Shown here: positions 36,318-44,279 of the stretch, one piece after another
How positions within the stretch are numbered: the stretch's first letter is position 1
Layout: each line of letters starts with the position of its first letter
From: Bradyrhizobium sp. Ai1a-2
Lineage (GTDB): Bacteria; Pseudomonadota; Alphaproteobacteria; Rhizobiales; Xanthobacteraceae
NCBI RefSeq assembly: GCF_000426245.1
Contig: NZ_AUEZ01000038.1
Coordinates: forward strand, 19,694 to 83,693
Reading direction: 5' to 3'
DNA length: 64,000 nucleotides
The notes under the pieces: model-generated
The model's database searches: none
What the model saw: the letters and a program-made list of their open reading frames with translations, nothing else
What the model was told of the DNA's origin: nothing
Program-made: the position numbers and the translations under genes

Positions 36318-37508
36318 TCAGTAGCGCGGCGGTTCGGCCGGGATCGGCGGTGTCGGCTCAGTGGAGATCGCAACGGCAGCGCCCGACTGCAGCTTGATCT
36401 GACCGAGCGCCACGATGCGGTCGCCGGGCTTCGCGCCTCGGACGATTTCGGTACGACCGCCAAATCGCTTGCCGGTCTGCACGAAGGTGCGCACCGCCGT
36501 CAGGCTGGTCTTGCCGTCGTTCTCCTTCTTCTCGGTGATCAGGTAGACCGAGTCGCCATAGAGCGAGTAGTCGACCGCGGTTTCCGGCACGGTGATCACC
36601 GGCGGCTTGTCGGGCAGCACCACCGTGGTGGTCGCGAACATGCCGGGCTTGAGGATCTTTTCGGGGTTGGCGACAGTGGCCTGCACGCGGATGTTGCGGG
36701 TGTCGGTCGCGACCTGCGGCTCGATCGTGGTCAGCTTGCCCTCGAAGACGCGATCCGGATAGGCGTCCACCTTGATGCGGACGGTCTGGCCGACCTTGAG
36801 CTGGCCGCTATCCTTTTCCGTCACCGTGAAGTTGTCGTAGAGCATCGACAGATCAGTCAGCGACACGATCTGGTTGCCCGCGGTCAGATATTGACCGACC
36901 TCGACCCTGCGCACGCCAAGCTCGCCATTGAAGGGGGCGCGGACCAGCTTCTGCGAGATCAGCGCCTCGGTCTTGGCAATGCCGGCCAGGGCCTGGTCAT
37001 ACGCAGCCTGGGTCGAATCGACCGTGGCCTGCGGCCCGAAATTGCGCGCCGCAAGCTGCTTGGCGCGTTCGAGCGAGAGCTGCGCCACCGTCGCCTGCGC
37101 CTTGTAGTTGGCGAGGTCGCCCTGCTCCGGTCCGTCGAACAGCTGGACCAGCGGCGAACCCGCTTTCACCTCGGCACCCGCGGTGAACAGGATATCCGTG
37201 ATGCGTCCCGAGACGTCGGAGGTGACGTTGACCTGGTGCACGGCCGCGAGCTCGCCGACTGCGGTCAGGAGATTGGGCACGACCTCCGATTTCGCCTCGG
37301 CGGCATTCACCGTCACCGGCGGCGGCTTCATGTTGGCGAAGAACTCGCCGATCATCTTGGCGCGGAAATAGTTGAACCAGACCAGGCCGCCGACCACGAC
37401 CGCCAGCAGCAATCCGACGATGATGAACCAACGCCCCATCCTGACCGGCCGCTTATGCGGCTTGTCGATCGGTTCGCCCTTGATGTTGGTCTCAGTCGCG
37501 ATGTTCAT
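36318..37508 (-). CDS. RND efflux periplasmic adaptor (membrane fusion protein)
   Basis: A 396-residue adaptor with a cytosolic start, one membrane anchor (about 23-43, WFIIVGLLLAVVVGGLVWF) rather than a lipobox, biotinyl-lipoyl-like halves (VTSDVSGRITDILFTAGAEV and KLVRAPFNGELG), a short alpha hairpin, and beta-barrel. It links the RND permease to an outer-membrane channel. ATG 37508 follows the tetR stop by 1 bp and has AGAAAG upstream; an in-frame GTG at 37517 would overlap tetR by 8 bp. Transcribed with tetR and the permease gene. Confidence 0.94.
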   Translation of the reverse strand: MNIATETNIKGEPIDKPHKRPVRMGRWFIIVGLLLAVVVGGLVWFNYFRAKMIGEFFANMKPPPVTVNAAEAKSEVVPNLLTAVGELAAVHQVNVTSDVSGRITDILFTAGAEVKAGSPLVQLFDGPEQGDLANYKAQATVAQLSLERAKQLAARNFGPQATVDSTQAAYDQALAGIAKTEALISQKLVRAPFNGELGVRRVEVGQYLTAGNQIVSLTDLSMLYDNFTVTEKDSGQLKVGQTVRIKVDAYPDRVFEGKLTTIEPQVATDTRNIRVQATVANPEKILKPGMFATTTVVLPDKPPVITVPETAVDYSLYGDSVYLITEKKENDGKTSLTAVRTFVQTGKRFGGRTEIVRGAKPGDRIVALGQIKLQSGAAVAISTEPTPPIPAEPPRY

Positions 37509-37509
37509 G

Positions 37510-38211
37510 TCATGCACTTTCTGCTGTCACCGATTGTCCCTGGTTCGGTGACGGCTGACGGTTCAAATGAAAGGAAATCGCGGCTTCGGTCAGCCCGATG
37601 CCGCGCAGGATGAATTCGGAAAGCTGGCGCTCGAGATCGGGCGCGTCGGCGTAGGTGAGGCACGGCGTCGTCGGCAGCCGCGTCAGCGCCGACATCAGCA
37701 CGACATGGTGCGCGAACCAGAACAGGTTGAGCGGCACGCTGCCGATGCGGGTAGCCTCGCCGGCGGCAACGGCACGTTCGATCGATGCGGTGAATACCGG
37801 CGCGATCAGTTCGCCGACCTTGCCGTAGAGCAGACGCGCGAACTCGCCGTCGTCGAGGTGGCTCGAAGTCATCAGCCGCAGCCGCTGCGCCTCTTCCTCA
37901 TCGGGTCCCTGCGTGATCTCCAGGAAGTGCCCCACCATGCCCTTCACGAGTTCGACCAGGGTTGCGGTCGACGGCTCCTGCCCGAGCAGGTGAGTGAGAT
38001 CCGGATCGGCCTCGCACTCTTCGGCGAGGATTTCGGCGTAAAGCGCCGCCTTGGACGGGAAGTGCTTGAACAACAGCCCTTCCGAAATGGAGGCGGCGGC
38101 CGCCACGCTCTTGGTCGTGGTGCCGGCAAAGCCATGGCGGGCGAAGCATCGCTTGGCGGCGCTCAGAATGAGCTGACGCCGCAAGTCACTTGTCATGCGC
38201 AGGGTGGACAT
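37510..38211 (-). CDS. TetR/AcrR-family repressor of the RND operon
   Basis: A 233-residue regulator with a TetR helix-turn-helix (ILSAAKRCFARHGFAGTTTK through SEGLLFKHFPSKAALY, about 15-60) and a ligand-binding C-terminal domain. It is the first gene of the adaptor-permease operon, the usual place for an autoregulated local repressor. A 16-bp palindrome (38216-38231) lies 4 bp before its ATG and overlaps the promoter, which is the likely operator. The ligand is probably a pump substrate. Confidence 0.93.
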   Translation of the reverse strand: MSTLRMTSDLRRQLILSAAKRCFARHGFAGTTTKSVAAAASISEGLLFKHFPSKAALYAEILAEECEADPDLTHLLGQEPSTATLVELVKGMVGHFLEITQGPDEEEAQRLRLMTSSHLDDGEFARLLYGKVGELIAPVFTASIERAVAAGEATRIGSVPLNLFWFAHHVVLMSALTRLPTTPCLTYADAPDLERQLSEFILRGIGLTEAAISFHLNRQPSPNQGQSVTAESA

Positions 38212-38215
38212 GCGC

Positions 38216-38246
38216 GTGAGTAATCACTCACCTTAAAGATTGTCAA
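38216..38246 (-). promoter_or_regulatory. tetR-RND promoter and palindromic operator
   Basis: Perfect inverted repeat GTGAGT-AATC-ACTCAC at 38216-38231. On the minus strand a consensus TTGACA (-35) lies at 38246-38241 and a -10 region would fall on the palindrome (17-nt spacing), so a bound repressor would block RNA polymerase. Confidence 0.7.
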
Positions 38247-38522
38247 GAATTTACGGCAGTGCAGAAATAGAACTTAAGGTTGGGTCATGCCCCAACCTCC
38301 CGATAAGGTCTTGTACAATCAGAAAGATATCGCGATGTCACACCTGACGAAAATCGGCAGAATGGCGGCCGACGGACACAGGGGCTGCACCTCTCCCACG
38401 GGAGGCCGCGAGTCGTGAGTGCCGTAGCCCGGGTGGAGCGCCAGCGCAACCCGGGGCCGCTCTCAATGTTGGCTCGGGGGTCCCCGGGTTGCGCTGCGCT
38501 CCACCCGGGCTACGAAATCTCC
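38247..38522. other. Gene-free spacer upstream of tetR
   Basis: No coding signal seen. It contains an 8-bp stem AGGTTGGG (38277-38284) / CCCAACCT (38291-38298) and a GTAGCCCGGGTGGAGCG-type palindrome at 38424-38513. The latter lies just downstream of the thiamine-diphosphate enzyme gene. Confidence 0.6.
38424..38513. repeat. Family B-related palindrome (GTAGCCCGGGTGGAGCG type)
   Basis: GTAGCCCGGGTGGAGCGCCA at the left and the complementary GCGCTCCACCCGGGCTAC at the right enclose CAACCCGGGG/CCCCGGGTTG inner arms. Layout (GTAG...CTAC ends, two nested arms) parallels family B with a different sequence. Confidence 0.88.
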
Positions 38523-39113
38523 CTAAATCGGCTGGTAACCCAGCGAGCCGCGCAAGCGATTGACGATGAACGTGCCGTCGCGATTGGACAGCACCCGCTC
38601 AAGATTGGCGGCGTCGATCTTCACGTTGGCGAAGCGCGGGCCGCGGCTCCCTTCCTTCAGCGATACCGCGAAGGCTTCGATCTCGGCCATGGTGGTGATC
38701 GCGCGGCTGTCCGCGATGCCACAGGCCTTGGCGACGCCGACCAGGTCGACCGAAGCGGCAGTGTGGCTGACCTGTCCGCCGGTCTCGCCATAGGCCTCGT
38801 TGTCGAGCACGACGATGGAGAGGTTGGCAGGCTTCTGCACGCCAACGGTGGCGAGGCTCCCGAGGCCCATCAGCATCTCGCCGTCGCCGGTGATGACGAT
38901 TACCGGCAGCTTGGGCTGCGCCAGCGCGAGCCCGAGCCCGATCATGACCGCACCGCCCATGCCGCCCCAGAGATAGAAATTGCGGTCATCATCGCCGGCG
39001 GCCGCGATATCATAGGTCGAGGCGCCGAGGCCGCCGACCGCGATCGCGCCGTTACGATCCTTCAACAGTTGGGAAACGACCGCGCGGCGGTCCAGCAGAT
39101 TGGCCTTGCTCAT
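38523..39113 (-). CDS. Thiamine-diphosphate-dependent decarboxylase, beta subunit (C-terminal ThDP domain)
   Basis: A 196-residue protein equal to the C-terminal ThDP-binding half of larger decarboxylases. The cofactor motif begins GDG at 76-78 and ends at Asn105 (DNEAYGETGG), with GGMGGAVMIGLGLALA before it. Small split pairs like this include sulfopyruvate decarboxylase ComDE and phosphonopyruvate-decarboxylase-like proteins. Its start overlaps the alpha-subunit stop by four bases (39110-39113), so a 1:1 complex is likely. Substrate: a 2-oxo acid, not identified. Confidence 0.88.
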   Translation of the reverse strand: MSKANLLDRRAVVSQLLKDRNGAIAVGGLGASTYDIAAAGDDDRNFYLWGGMGGAVMIGLGLALAQPKLPVIVITGDGEMLMGLGSLATVGVQKPANLSIVVLDNEAYGETGGQVSHTAASVDLVGVAKACGIADSRAITTMAEIEAFAVSLKEGSRGPRFANVKIDAANLERVLSNRDGTFIVNRLRGSLGYQPI

Positions 39114-39655
39114 TTCACGAACACCTTTGCCCCGATCAGCCGCTGCGACAGCAGCACGGCGGTCGGCGTCGACGCATTATAGGCTTGCGCCGCGCCGGCC
39201 TCGATGACCTCGGGCACCTCCTCAGGATGCGTCGCGCGCAGCACCTTGACGCCGCAGAGCTCGAAGGCGGCCTGCGTATTCGATCCCATCGGCACCTGCC
39301 ACGGATTGAACTCGCCCCATTCGCCGCGCATCGTCACCAGCGTCAGGAAGGGAAAGCGGAAGATCTGCGTCAGCGACAGCATGTTGATGCAGTTACCGAC
39401 ACCGCTCGATTGCATCAGCAGCACGCCGCGCTGGCCGCCGGCCCAGGCGCCGAGCAGCAGCGCTATGCCCTCCTCCTCCGTCGTCAGCGGAACGCCGCGC
39501 ATGGTGGAGGAGCCGAGCACGCGCTCGATCAGTTGCGAATGCCCGGCGTCGGGCACGTAGGGCACCTGGCGGACATCGAAGCGCTGCAATGTCGAGAAAA
39601 TCTCTTCCGGCCAGGCGGGCTGGCTGTCGGAGGCAGTTTCAGTGCGGGCGTGCAT
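39110..39655 (-). CDS. Thiamine-diphosphate-dependent decarboxylase, alpha subunit (N-terminal domain)
   Basis: A 181-residue N-terminal ThDP-enzyme domain. The TTEEEGIALLLGAWAGG segment (58-74) holds the glutamate that activates thiamine diphosphate in this fold; GVLLMQSSGVGNCINML follows. The partner domain is the overlapping beta gene. Divergent from a P450 gene across 103 bp. The pair resembles sulfopyruvate decarboxylase, but related split enzymes act on other keto acids, so I leave the substrate open. Confidence 0.87.
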   Translation of the reverse strand: MHARTETASDSQPAWPEEIFSTLQRFDVRQVPYVPDAGHSQLIERVLGSSTMRGVPLTTEEEGIALLLGAWAGGQRGVLLMQSSGVGNCINMLSLTQIFRFPFLTLVTMRGEWGEFNPWQVPMGSNTQAAFELCGVKVLRATHPEEVPEVIEAGAAQAYNASTPTAVLLSQRLIGAKVFVK

Positions 39656-39758
39656 GGGCGTTTCCGAAGGGATAAGCGAGGCAGGCGGACTGTAAAGCGC
39701 CCGGCACTTTCCGGAAGAACAAAAACGGCATATCAGTTCTCAAAAAGAGTATGGCAGC

Positions 39759-40982
39759 ATGACCGGAAACGCACGAGAGCTGGCTGAGAGTTTCGACCTC
39801 GAACGGTTGACGCCGGAATTCTATGTCAATCCTTACCCGACTTATCGTGCACTGCGGGATAACGCGCCGGTCAAGCGCCTGCCGAACGGCTCCTATTTCC
39901 TGACCCGCTACGACGATCTCGTCACCGCCTACAAGAGCACGAAAGCGTTCTCCTCCGACAAGAAGAAGGAGTTTTCGCCGAAATACGGCGACTCCTTCCT
40001 CTATGAGCATCACACCACGAGCCTCGTCTTCAACGACCCGCCGGCGCACACCCGCGTGCGGCGCCTGATCATGGGCGCACTGTCGCCCCGCGCGATCGCG
40101 GCGATGGAGCCCGATCTGATCCGCCTGATCGACGGACTGCTCGATGCGATCGCCGCCAAAGGCAAGATCGAGCTGATCGAGGATTTCGCCTCCGCGATCC
40201 CGGTGGAGGTGATCGGCAATCTGCTCGATGTGCCCCATGACGAGCGGGGCCCCTTGCGCGACTGGTCGCTGGCGATCCTGGGCGCGCTCGAGCCGGTGAT
40301 CTCATCAGGGCAATTTGCGCGCGGCAACAAAGCCGTGAAGGACTTCCTCGCCTATCTCGAGACGCTGGTCGAGCGGCGGCGCACCAAGCCGGGCAATCCC
40401 GAGCGCGACGTGCTGACGCGGCTGATCCAGGGCGAAGAGAATGGCGAGCGGCTGACCGAGAAGGAACTGCTGCACAATTGCATCTTCCTGCTCAACGCCG
40501 GCCACGAGACCACGACCAATCTGATCGGCAACGGCCTGGTGACACTGCTGCTTTATCCCGAGGAGAAGCAGCGACTGATCTCCCAGCCCGACCTGATCAA
40601 GACCGCTATCGAGGAGATGCTTCGCTACGAGAGCTCGAACCAGCTCGGCAACCGCATGATCGTGGATGAGGTCGAGCTCGGCGGCATCAGGATGCCCGCG
40701 GGCACGCCGGTGACGCTTTGCATCGGTGCCGCCAACCGCGACCCTGCGCAGTTCCCGGATCCCGAGCGCTTCGACATCGCCCGCACGCCGAACCGCCACC
40801 TCGCCTTCGGCACCGGTGCGCATCAATGCGCCGGGATGGCGCTGGCGCGGCTCGAAGGCGCGATCGCGATCTCGCGCTTCCTCGCCCGCTTCCCGAATTA
40901 CGCGCTCGCCGGCGAGCCGACGCGCGGCGGCCGCGTGCGCTTCCGCGGATATTTGAGCGTGCCGTGTGATGCAAATCCGTAG
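39759..40982 (+). CDS. Cytochrome P450
   Basis: A 407-residue soluble bacterial P450. I-helix AGHETTT (247-253), ExxR (Glu286-Arg289), and heme loop FGTGAHQCAG with Cys357. It starts from ATG 39759; an ATG at 39751 is out of frame. Being a class I enzyme it needs a separate ferredoxin and reductase; the ferredoxin reductase at 53160 could serve but is 12 kb away. It is divergent from the split decarboxylase. Its TAG stop (40980-40982) is made from the first bases of a family B palindrome. Confidence 0.94.
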   Translation: MTGNARELAESFDLERLTPEFYVNPYPTYRALRDNAPVKRLPNGSYFLTRYDDLVTAYKSTKAFSSDKKKEFSPKYGDSFLYEHHTTSLVFNDPPAHTRVRRLIMGALSPRAIAAMEPDLIRLIDGLLDAIAAKGKIELIEDFASAIPVEVIGNLLDVPHDERGPLRDWSLAILGALEPVISSGQFARGNKAVKDFLAYLETLVERRRTKPGNPERDVLTRLIQGEENGERLTEKELLHNCIFLLNAGHETTTNLIGNGLVTLLLYPEEKQRLISQPDLIKTAIEEMLRYESSNQLGNRMIVDEVELGGIRMPAGTPVTLCIGAANRDPAQFPDPERFDIARTPNRHLAFGTGAHQCAGMALARLEGAIAISRFLARFPNYALAGEPTRGGRVRFRGYLSVPCDANP

Positions 40983-41064
40983 GATGGGTAGAGCGAAGCG
41001 AAACCCATCGAGCCTCGTGCCGTGTGGTGAGATGATAGGTTTCGCTTCGCTCTACCCGTTCTAC
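40979..41064. repeat. Family B palindrome, copy 2, supplying both flanking stop codons
   Basis: GTAGGATGGGTAGAGCGAAG at the left, TTCGCTTCGCTCTACCCGTT and CTAC at the right. The left GTAG gives the P450 stop TAG (40980-40982) and the right CTAC gives, on the minus strand, the isomerase stop TAG (41063-41061). It lies wholly between two convergent genes. Confidence 0.9.
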
Positions 41065-41924
41065 ACGACAGTGCGATGCCGTTCGATACAGGTCCGCAAC
41101 ACCTCATCGATCGGGCGGCCCCACCAGTCGTTCGAAAAAATCTCGATCTCCGAATAGCCCGCATACCCCTGCGCTTCGACCGCCGCGCGAACCGATTTGA
41201 TGTCGATCACGCCGTCGCCCATCATGCCGCGGTCGTTGAGGATGTCCTTGGTCGGCACCAGCCAGTCGCAGACATGGAACGCCAGCAACCGGTCCTTGCC
41301 CGCGCGCGCGATCTGGCCGATCAACTCCGGATCCCACCAGATGTGATAGACATCGAGCGCGACGCCCAGCATGCCGCTGCGCTGCGGGTCCAGCGCATCG
41401 CAGATGTCGAGCGCCTGCTTGGTCGTGTTCACGCAGGCACGGTCGCCGGCATAGGCCGGATGCAATGGCTCGATCGCGAGCGGCAGCTTTGCCGCTCTTG
41501 CATATTCCAGCATCTCGGCGATGCCGTCATGCACCTGCGTGCGCGCTGCCACGATATCCTTCGATGCCGCGCTGCCCGGCCGCGAATATTGCGGCAGGCC
41601 GCCGACCACAAGCACGATGCAGGAGGCGCCGAGCGCCGCGGCCTCGTCGACCGCGCGGCGGTTGTCGTCACGGGCTTCGCTCCGATGCGCAGCGTCGGCC
41701 ACGAACATGCCGCCGCGGCAATAGCCTGACAGTTCGAGCCCCGCGTCGCGTACCGCATGCGCCGCGCGATCAAGCCCGATGGCCGCGACCTGGTCGCGCC
41801 AGGGATCGATGGCGCGGATGCCGTGGCGCGCGCAGGCCTCGATGATCTCGATCAGGTTGCCCTGCTTGCGGACCGTCGCCGTGTTCAGCGACAGCCAGCG
41901 GTGATCGGAAGAAAACTCACGCAT
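41061..41924 (-). CDS. Sugar phosphate isomerase/epimerase-like TIM-barrel protein
   Basis: A 287-residue xylose-isomerase-like barrel (AP endonuclease family 2). Metal-site blocks are visible: LAIEPLHP (about 145), LGVALDVYHIWWDPE (about 190) and FHVCDWLVPTKD (about 222), then YSEIEIFSNDWW. Relatives include IolE/IolI-type and 3-keto-glycoside enzymes. It follows the DUF993 gene with a 1-nt overlap (TGATG at 41924), so it belongs to that operon. Exact reaction unknown. The TAG stop lies in a repeat. Confidence 0.88.
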   Translation of the reverse strand: MREFSSDHRWLSLNTATVRKQGNLIEIIEACARHGIRAIDPWRDQVAAIGLDRAAHAVRDAGLELSGYCRGGMFVADAAHRSEARDDNRRAVDEAAALGASCIVLVVGGLPQYSRPGSAASKDIVAARTQVHDGIAEMLEYARAAKLPLAIEPLHPAYAGDRACVNTTKQALDICDALDPQRSGMLGVALDVYHIWWDPELIGQIARAGKDRLLAFHVCDWLVPTKDILNDRGMMGDGVIDIKSVRAAVEAQGYAGYSEIEIFSNDWWGRPIDEVLRTCIERHRTVV

Positions 41925-43117
41925 CAGGTGTCGATACCGCGTGTTGCCAGCACGGTCTTCATCCGCCGCGTCGCCAGTTCCGGATTGGCGAGCAGGCCGG
42001 CGGCATCGGCGAGGCGGAACAGTTCGGCAAGATGCAGCGTCGAGCGCGCGCTCTCCTGTCCACCGACCATGGTGAAGTGATCCTGATGGCCGTTGAGATA
42101 GGCCATGAAAACGATGCCGGTCTTGTAGAAGCGCGTCGGCGCCTTGAAGATGTGGCGCGACAGCGGCACGGTCGGCCCCAGCACGTCATGGAAGCCGGCT
42201 TCATCGCCAGCAGCCAATCGCGACAGCGCGTAGGATGCGGCCGGCGCGATCGCATCGAAGATGCCAAGCAGCGCGTGCGAGAAGCCCTGCTCGTCACCCG
42301 CGATCAGTTCGGCATAGTTGAAATCGTCGCCGGTATACATCTTCACTTTGCTGTCGAGCCGCCGGCGCATGTCGATCTCGCGCTGCTTGTCGAGCAGCGA
42401 AACCTTGACGCCGTCCACCTTCGCCGCATGGGCGTTGATGATGCCAACCGCCGTGTCCATCGCCTTGCCGAGATCGCTCGTGCCCCAATAGCCCGTCAGC
42501 GACGGATCGAACATGTCGCCGAGCCAGTGGATGATCACGGGCTCGCGCACCTGCGACAGCACGCGGTCATAGACTTTGGCGTAGTCCCCTGCGCTGCGTC
42601 CGAGCTTCGCCAGTGCGCGCGAGCACATCAGAATGATGCGGCCGCCGACCTTCTCGATCGCGGCGATCTGCTCCTCATAGGCGCGGATCACGTCGTCCAG
42701 CGTCTTGGCGTCCTCCACCGCGAGGTGGTCAGTGCCGGCGCCGGAAAACACCAGCGCATTGTCCTTCGCCTTCGCCGCGTTCACCGACCGCCGGATCAAT
42801 TCGAGCGAGGTATTCCAGTCGAGCCCCATGCCGCGCTGCGCGGTGTCCATCGCCTCCGCAACGCCAAGTCCCAGATCCCAGACATGTTCGCGGAACGCGA
42901 TCGTCCGGTCCCAGTCGACCGCAGCGGTCAGCCACGGGTCCACATCGGCGCGCGGGTCGGCCACGACATGCGCTGCCGAGAACGCGATACGGTTGAGCGT
43001 CCCCTCGAGCCTGGCGGGAAAGGTCCGCGACGCCGCGAGACGATAGGTCTCGAGGCCGCCGCCCGCGGTCGGCAGTTTCAGGGAGAGCGAGGACATCGGC
43101 GGGACGAGCTTGTTCAT
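41924..43117 (-). CDS. DUF993 protein (dihydrodipicolinate synthase/aldolase-like)
   Basis: A 397-residue barrel-type protein of the DUF993 family, annotated by similarity to the DHDPS/NAL aldolase group; its function is not established. LSLKLPTAGGGLETYRL, DWDRTIAFREHVWDLGLGVAEAMDTAQRGMG-like blocks and HWLGDMFDPSLTGYWG are its recognisable parts. An AGGAGG ribosome site 6-9 nt before ATG 43117 settles the start; the longer frame lies in the oxidoreductase gene. Gap to the upstream gene is 10 bp. A pyruvate- or ketoacid-aldolase role in sugar breakdown is an inference. Confidence 0.88.
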   Translation of the reverse strand: MNKLVPPMSSLSLKLPTAGGGLETYRLAASRTFPARLEGTLNRIAFSAAHVVADPRADVDPWLTAAVDWDRTIAFREHVWDLGLGVAEAMDTAQRGMGLDWNTSLELIRRSVNAAKAKDNALVFSGAGTDHLAVEDAKTLDDVIRAYEEQIAAIEKVGGRIILMCSRALAKLGRSAGDYAKVYDRVLSQVREPVIIHWLGDMFDPSLTGYWGTSDLGKAMDTAVGIINAHAAKVDGVKVSLLDKQREIDMRRRLDSKVKMYTGDDFNYAELIAGDEQGFSHALLGIFDAIAPAASYALSRLAAGDEAGFHDVLGPTVPLSRHIFKAPTRFYKTGIVFMAYLNGHQDHFTMVGGQESARSTLHLAELFRLADAAGLLANPELATRRMKTVLATRGIDT

Positions 43118-43127
43118 GATCCCCTCC

Positions 43128-44279
43128 TCACAGCCTGATCGGTTCGACATTGATCCAGCGCCGCTCTTTCCAGCTCTTGAGCGCGCATTCGGCGAGCTGC
43201 ACGCCCTTGGCGCCTTCGAGCAGCGTGTATTGGTAAGGAGCGTCCTCGCAGACGTGGCGGATGAACATCTCCCACTGCTCCTTGAAGCCGTTGTCGTAGA
43301 CGGCATTTTCGGGCAGCTTCTGCCAGTCGGTATAGAAATCGTGCAGCCGCTTCTCGTCCGGATTCCACACCGGCCGCGGTGTCGCCTGCCGCGCCTGGAT
43401 CATGCAGTCGGTGAGCCCCGCCACGGCCGAGCCATGGGTGCCGTCGACCTGGAATGTGACGAGATCGTCGCGATAGACCCGCGTGACCCAGCTCATGTTG
43501 ATATGCGCGATCACGCCGCCCTTGAGCTGGAAAGTGGCATAGGCGGAATCGTCGGCGGTGGCCCTGTAGGCCTTGCCCTTTTCGTCATAGCGCTCGGGGA
43601 TGTCGGTGGTGCCGAGGCAGGAGATGCTCTGCACCTCGCCGAACAGGTTGTCGAGCACGTAGCGCCAGTGGCAGACCATGTCGAGGATGATGCCGCCGCC
43701 GTCTTCGGCGCGGTAATTCCAGGACGGACGCTGCGCTTCCTGCCAGCCGCCTTCGAACACCCAGTACCCGAACTCGCCGCGCACCGAGAGCATGCGGCCG
43801 AAGAAGCCGGAGTCGCGCAGGAAGGCGAGCTTCTTCAAGCCCGGCAGGAACAGCTTGTCCTGCACCGTGCCGTGCTTGAGGCCCCTGGCGTTGGCGAGCT
43901 TCACCACCGCGATCGCCTCTTCCAGATTGGTCGCGATCGGCTTCTCGCAATAGACATGCTTGCCGGCGTTGATCGCCTTGGTCAGCAGCGAGGGCCGCGC
44001 CTGCGTGGTCGCGGCGTCGAAGAACACGGTGTCATCGGAATCGGCCAGCGCCTTGTCGAGGTCGGTGGTGACGCGTGCGATGTCGAAGCGCTTGGCGAGC
44101 GCACCGACCTTCTCGGCATCGCGGCCGACCAGGATCGGGTCCGGCATGATGCGGTCGCCATTCGACAGCAGCACGCCGCCTTGATTGCGGATGGCGACGA
44201 TCGAGCGGATCAGATGCTGGTTGAGCCCCATCCGGCCTGTGACGCCGTTCATGATCAGGCCGAGACGCTTGGTGGTCAT
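43128..44279 (-). CDS. Gfo/Idh/MocA-family oxidoreductase
   Basis: A 383-residue NAD(P)-dependent dehydrogenase. N-terminal Rossmann fold LGLIMNGVTGRMG (6-18) and the EKPIATN motif (112-118) with catalytic lysine are typical; a C-terminal alpha/beta sheet domain follows. Family members oxidise or epimerise sugars, cyclitols and glycosides. The start ATG 44279 overlaps the stop of the enolase-superfamily gene (ATGA, 44276-44279) and has AGGAG upstream. It belongs to a four-gene catabolic operon. Confidence 0.93.
   Translation of the reverse strand: MTTKRLGLIMNGVTGRMGLNQHLIRSIVAIRNQGGVLLSNGDRIMPDPILVGRDAEKVGALAKRFDIARVTTDLDKALADSDDTVFFDAATTQARPSLLTKAINAGKHVYCEKPIATNLEEAIAVVKLANARGLKHGTVQDKLFLPGLKKLAFLRDSGFFGRMLSVRGEFGYWVFEGGWQEAQRPSWNYRAEDGGGIILDMVCHWRYVLDNLFGEVQSISCLGTTDIPERYDEKGKAYRATADDSAYATFQLKGGVIAHINMSWVTRVYRDDLVTFQVDGTHGSAVAGLTDCMIQARQATPRPVWNPDEKRLHDFYTDWQKLPENAVYDNGFKEQWEMFIRHVCEDAPYQYTLLEGAKGVQLAECALKSWKERRWINVEPIRL

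Noticed and set aside
38523..39655. Frameshifted single decarboxylase rather than two subunits
   Set aside because: The halves have proper start and stop codons with a clean ATGA overlap and match naturally split enzymes.
43118..43306. 63-residue N-terminal extension of the DUF993 protein
   Set aside because: It is antisense-like sequence inside the upstream oxidoreductase gene, and AGGAGG before ATG 43117 defines the start.
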